DNA of 64,000 nucleotides, taken from the NCBI GenBank assembly GCA_015231715.1, contig JADGBB010000001.1:3598-67597 (forward strand), given 5' to 3'. Below, piece after piece: positions 63,101 through 64,000 of this stretch (position 1 is the first letter of the stretch; each line of letters begins with the position of its first letter). The position numbers and the translations under genes were made by a program. Source of the stretch: Candidatus Omnitrophota bacterium (lineage in GTDB: Bacteria > Omnitrophota > Koll11 > Tantalellales > Tantalellaceae). The notes beneath the pieces were generated by a model. The model had not been told where the DNA came from and searched no databases. It saw only the letters and a program-made list of their open reading frames with translations.

Positions 63101-64000
63101 ATAAAAGTTGATCATAAGGAACAAATACTTTAGTTCCGTCACTAGATATTGCGAATCCTTTCCCTGCAACTATAGATACCTTTTTTTCAGTCAAAAATGC
63201 TATATCTCTTTCGATCAGTGCTTTCTTTGCGGCAATATCGCTCCTGTTTAGTCCGCATTTGATCCTATCAATAACAGAATGCTTTGAAGATAGCGGAAAT
63301 TCAAGCTCAGCTAAAAGTATATCAAGCGGACGCAGATCTGTTTTAGCGTTATCAATAATTATGTTACTGAGAATTCTCGCAGGCATAAGGCCAAAAAAAG
63401 TTTCAACAATACTGATCAGATCTTGTGTATTGTTTACAGATGACGCCCAGACATTACGTGAGTCGTTTGCTATAACAGGATCAATAACATCTCTTCCGTC
63501 ATAGTTCGATGGGTTTTGTGTTACTAAAATATTTACGTTCCGGCCGATTTCTATTTCGAAATAGCCGCTTTTACTTAGTTCTTCCGCAAAATCATAGAAC
63601 TGTTTTAAATTTGTTATATCTTTTCCGCCCGAAGTCCAACTATCCAAAATTTTGTTAAATTGTTTTTTATGGCGGTTAAAGAGTTCAGCAGAAAAGCTTT
63701 TAAATTTCTTTTCTAAAAGACCTGTGTCTTTAATATCATTCAAGAGAGCCAACAAAACCCTGCTCAATCTTCTCCCTTCGCCGGGAATTACAAGATTTAT
63801 AGTTTTCTCTCCTCGGGCTAAAGGTGCTAAAGCTTGGATGAATTGCGCTTTAATATTTCCTTCATCAATCATTAAAACTGCATTGCCTTGTTCAAGTTTA
63901 CGGGCGAAATCTTTTTTTCGCGCATAATAACCGCCTTTGCCGTCAGGTGCGATATCCGCCGTAATATCCCACACATGACTTCCCTGATGAGTGGAATATG
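57153..64000 (-). CDS. Giant MoxR/midasin-like AAA+ to VWA fusion (5' end outside window)
   Basis: The frame is open to the right edge, so the start lies beyond it; the GTG at 63974 is only the first possible start in view (2,273 codons from there). Numbering from it: AVLMIDEGN (~33-41) is a Walker B and LVTQNPSNYDGR (~150) a sensor-1 segment, as in MoxR/midasin AAA+ ATPases; Walker A must lie outside. SIIHEIRHQRY (~300) has an HEXXH zinc-protease pattern. Residues ~450-1,540 are long coiled-coil-like helices. A Ser/Gly-rich linker (~1,545-1,625) leads to a VWA domain (~1,740-1,905) with the MIDAS motif DNSGS and ILITDGQDS. A membrane helix follows at ~1,990-2,010, then a tail ending IIKFINNAA. 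AAA+ plus MIDAS pairs remodel protein complexes; a membrane-tethered chaperone or protease is inferred. Confidence 0.8.
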   Translation of the reverse strand, partial: YSTHQGSHVWDITADIAPDGKGGYYARKKDFARKLEQGNAVLMIDEGNIKAQFIQALAPLARGEKTINLVIPGEGRRLSRVLLALLNDIKDTGLLEKKFKSFSAELFNRHKKQFNKILDSWTSGGKDITNLKQFYDFAEELSKSGYFEIEIGRNVNILVTQNPSNYDGRDVIDPVIANDSRNVWASSVNNTQDLISIVETFFGLMPARILSNIIIDNAKTDLRPLDILLAELEFPLSSKHSVIDRIKCGLNRSDIAAKKALIERDIAFLTEKKVSIVAGKGFAISSDGTKVFVPYDQLLYSPQDVITGSIIHEIRHQRYSLSYDRMEVLAHELFAEQKLTDEEYASMCTLTTDQAMNNLHQLAENARTDSIEEPGYTGENDYLMTFRKETFMDNRIDKFTGDEKTKIENDLVEWAHKFPDQAFLSELANAAYFGKFSKMFDKYPDYLKEEIIRTKDAFLFATIDPAVKPDFEKMEMEEDFEEEKAKAVKTYIHRIATTVVPAYQRMLEKAQGSYESTQNKSKEMGKEFLEYMEPYVDSNVDPANKGKGKKVKRLSEIEKKINDRLAELEEIKKKIGNIRKAIEKEKDIDKRKNMLRMMASQVTSARTLAQDIISSGVVPLEIQDEVKMTRDDMFVEFRETCLKEGEKIGALASKETTKSNELKLLEQKILELIDKTNEIAKSLKEDLTSGEIDLKKDDMEIIQKSMDDTFAKLASANEDEKTLKEIAEAMEQMQEVTDALGARAGTKQAAIERGNVKNEIEMIKTISALESIGQETEHWKRVLSSNPISDSLYEAHVGLSGLLVRLMAIITSMSSMNSPLNIILKVADMKTQVLTLIDEDENLLTSIIDENEKPALDISEEILERLSAFPIEAKEITDSALSKVDPEIIQSCAKLLIQGTAILQEDAVVLLKGKDVKANNQKIRENRVLVNDLFTQVTDLLRMKSTTKKVGEERKSSLEAILAEIYERKEQALATTSKITTYEGVVPLEDVLTALKQLGQDYSEILTQIHSAVYLRADANVLDIMFTCLRDVGRCFDEVNFILSDIRKERADENKEAIDEIFQEINQKYEQVFQLEEDIKHTRSIIRKTIFSGNVMELINGINSRLLQAADLGASRDSISEITNKRNRLILIFKGLEIELRDIRSNQVLGSASSTIELILSGLLAKADKISQDADTDTSEENIIKVLNAIYDLVNDLSSLIKNAYDKGSDLYLIEEMIRTRENLFEKIDKYGYILNSTYGKDIPENSSEKKKLIKEISFLWKGSFLLREEAASNIKKASIVFNKMTETIAELRLKLNNLLMFGNEKDIEKALYSRNEIFANLDAVGMILREQALSSALKMQMMTGSSSSGGGMTISQEEAFDKQIAELISNASKIVKSISGETSRKELSQKQNEIAKSVIGINSAILQLSQMQGAETKIFKISEAREIVWGFYTTLSEALRKHNQNKTNESLLLKQRTLLLNNKNESIATLNETDEFMPLENIVNSANKIFGLLIRNFSERQTLDEMSGSDGLAEDNGLFLEQFKIIDDVCAIMRKVARAYSALEPHSLPQQGGGASGESSGGSSGEMLSGDMQDGSQGNSGSGSSSDSGGSMSGGSSGGMSSGSAGKGAPARAPLSGGSSSTSNNSDGEENVTPLSTDPVGSSNAGKDENDDDPTPSSEKIDELDKIAENLVTNRLEEMRKRNDLQARVNTSDPKAKRDAQTVINYFKQKDAEELVEEASSGLRTNIPRFVRSDPEPFDVDIENPGEVSLAFALYVDNSGSIGSIKTQVSNCAAYIIHLFEGICGTRTGKDKFAYGIKSFDNGINSFKDFNETMTQQELQSVPKHLESILGSGGTDISLCIRCIINDFENVNNETKVAILITDGQDSVPPDLAREAASKGITLIGIGIGSQYSANVANIFERYLILNGTTNEISTAIVRLAAQLALGKKLDKGDLRKSLGLESTSIESGVKEPSYFNASNKPLPDFLKLIKNLAVAPFWLLSDIKTESLLSNSASWTTFGYVLLGVIGLSFLARNMWLKYSSNDLNTEKTNSETLKINHTHTPKKKETIYPKSDELKILPEQNKYLRDIKRENEAVQNFIEAAISACMSHENGKVVMALHRSIYEDGANANITRHHIDNVLNAINKLKRKPGFKELLSNLVIERDFENVDKMLSKHDVNLNTGKDIVFCFAPGTKRADFMKINAKIKTVFINFPEEKDKSFSDENYYFPMFEVMIITLVNYLGKLENIPIDLDNLNIKDINMNDPTAFMVFNLMPRSEKIKTSSLSDRYKLIIKFINNAA

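Noticed and set aside
1..64000. tRNA, rRNA, riboswitch
   Set aside because: No cloverleaf, rRNA-conserved segment or known aptamer core was noticed in the gene-free regions by eye.

Overview
The window is AT-rich bacterial DNA dominated by very large open frames. Six giant genes cover roughly 36 kb: a frame entering from the left edge (4,116 codons visible), then 1,683, 1,962 and 1,672 aa proteins, a ~784 aa relative, and a frame leaving at the right edge (2,273+ codons). Several have a signal-peptide-like N-terminus, a DNLSP motif just after it, long helical stretches, enzyme domains that are normally separate cytosolic proteins, and a C-terminus ending in a hydrophobic helix plus -AA or -SA. 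This style matches the candidate phylum Omnitrophota (OP3), which is known for giant proteins. That assignment is inferred from style; no rRNA or marker gene is present.

Layout. 1-12.7 kb: secreted giant with beta-sandwich-like segments, dockerin-like Ca2+ loops and YD..G..GY motifs, then a small exported protein. 12.8-14.9 kb: two radical SAM genes. 15.2-19.1 kb: small envelope genes (membrane protein, membrane-anchored protein joined by a possible -1 frameshift to a retropepsin-like domain, TPR protein, 56-aa ORF, metallo-hydrolase, short secretin-like protein). 19.1-24.2 kb: giant with kinase-like, zinc-ribbon and HD domains. 24.2-26.8 kb: chagasin-like lipoprotein, an RtcB fragment and a decayed giant gene of visibly higher GC. 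27.0-27.7 kb: nucleotidyltransferase plus 56-aa partner. 28.1-34.0 kb: giant with six ~102-aa repeats.

34.1-44.8 kb is an accessory island: a broken LAGLIDADG homing endonuclease, DinD, a PLD-helicase of the DUF3427 type, a secreted alpha/beta hydrolase between direct repeats, a nucleotidyltransferase operon, a SIMPL protein, and the mobile mystery A/B pair with B cut short. REP-like GGGGTCAG and GGACAT repeats litter this stretch.

45.2-64 kb, almost all on the minus strand: a giant with GNAT-like and complete cytidylate kinase domains, small metabolic genes (Dabb, cupin, MORN-like, flavodoxin, DEDDh exonuclease, metallo-hydrolase), a protein with three Rid/chorismatase-like segments, and a MoxR/midasin-like AAA+ to VWA fusion.

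Regulation visible in the sequence: extended -10 promoters (TGNTATAAT or TATAAT) sit so close to several start codons that the mRNAs should be leaderless or nearly so, while other genes have good Shine-Dalgarno sites. An array of three 16-bp palindromes at exact 32-bp spacing precedes the mobile mystery protein A gene. No tRNA, rRNA or CRISPR array was seen.
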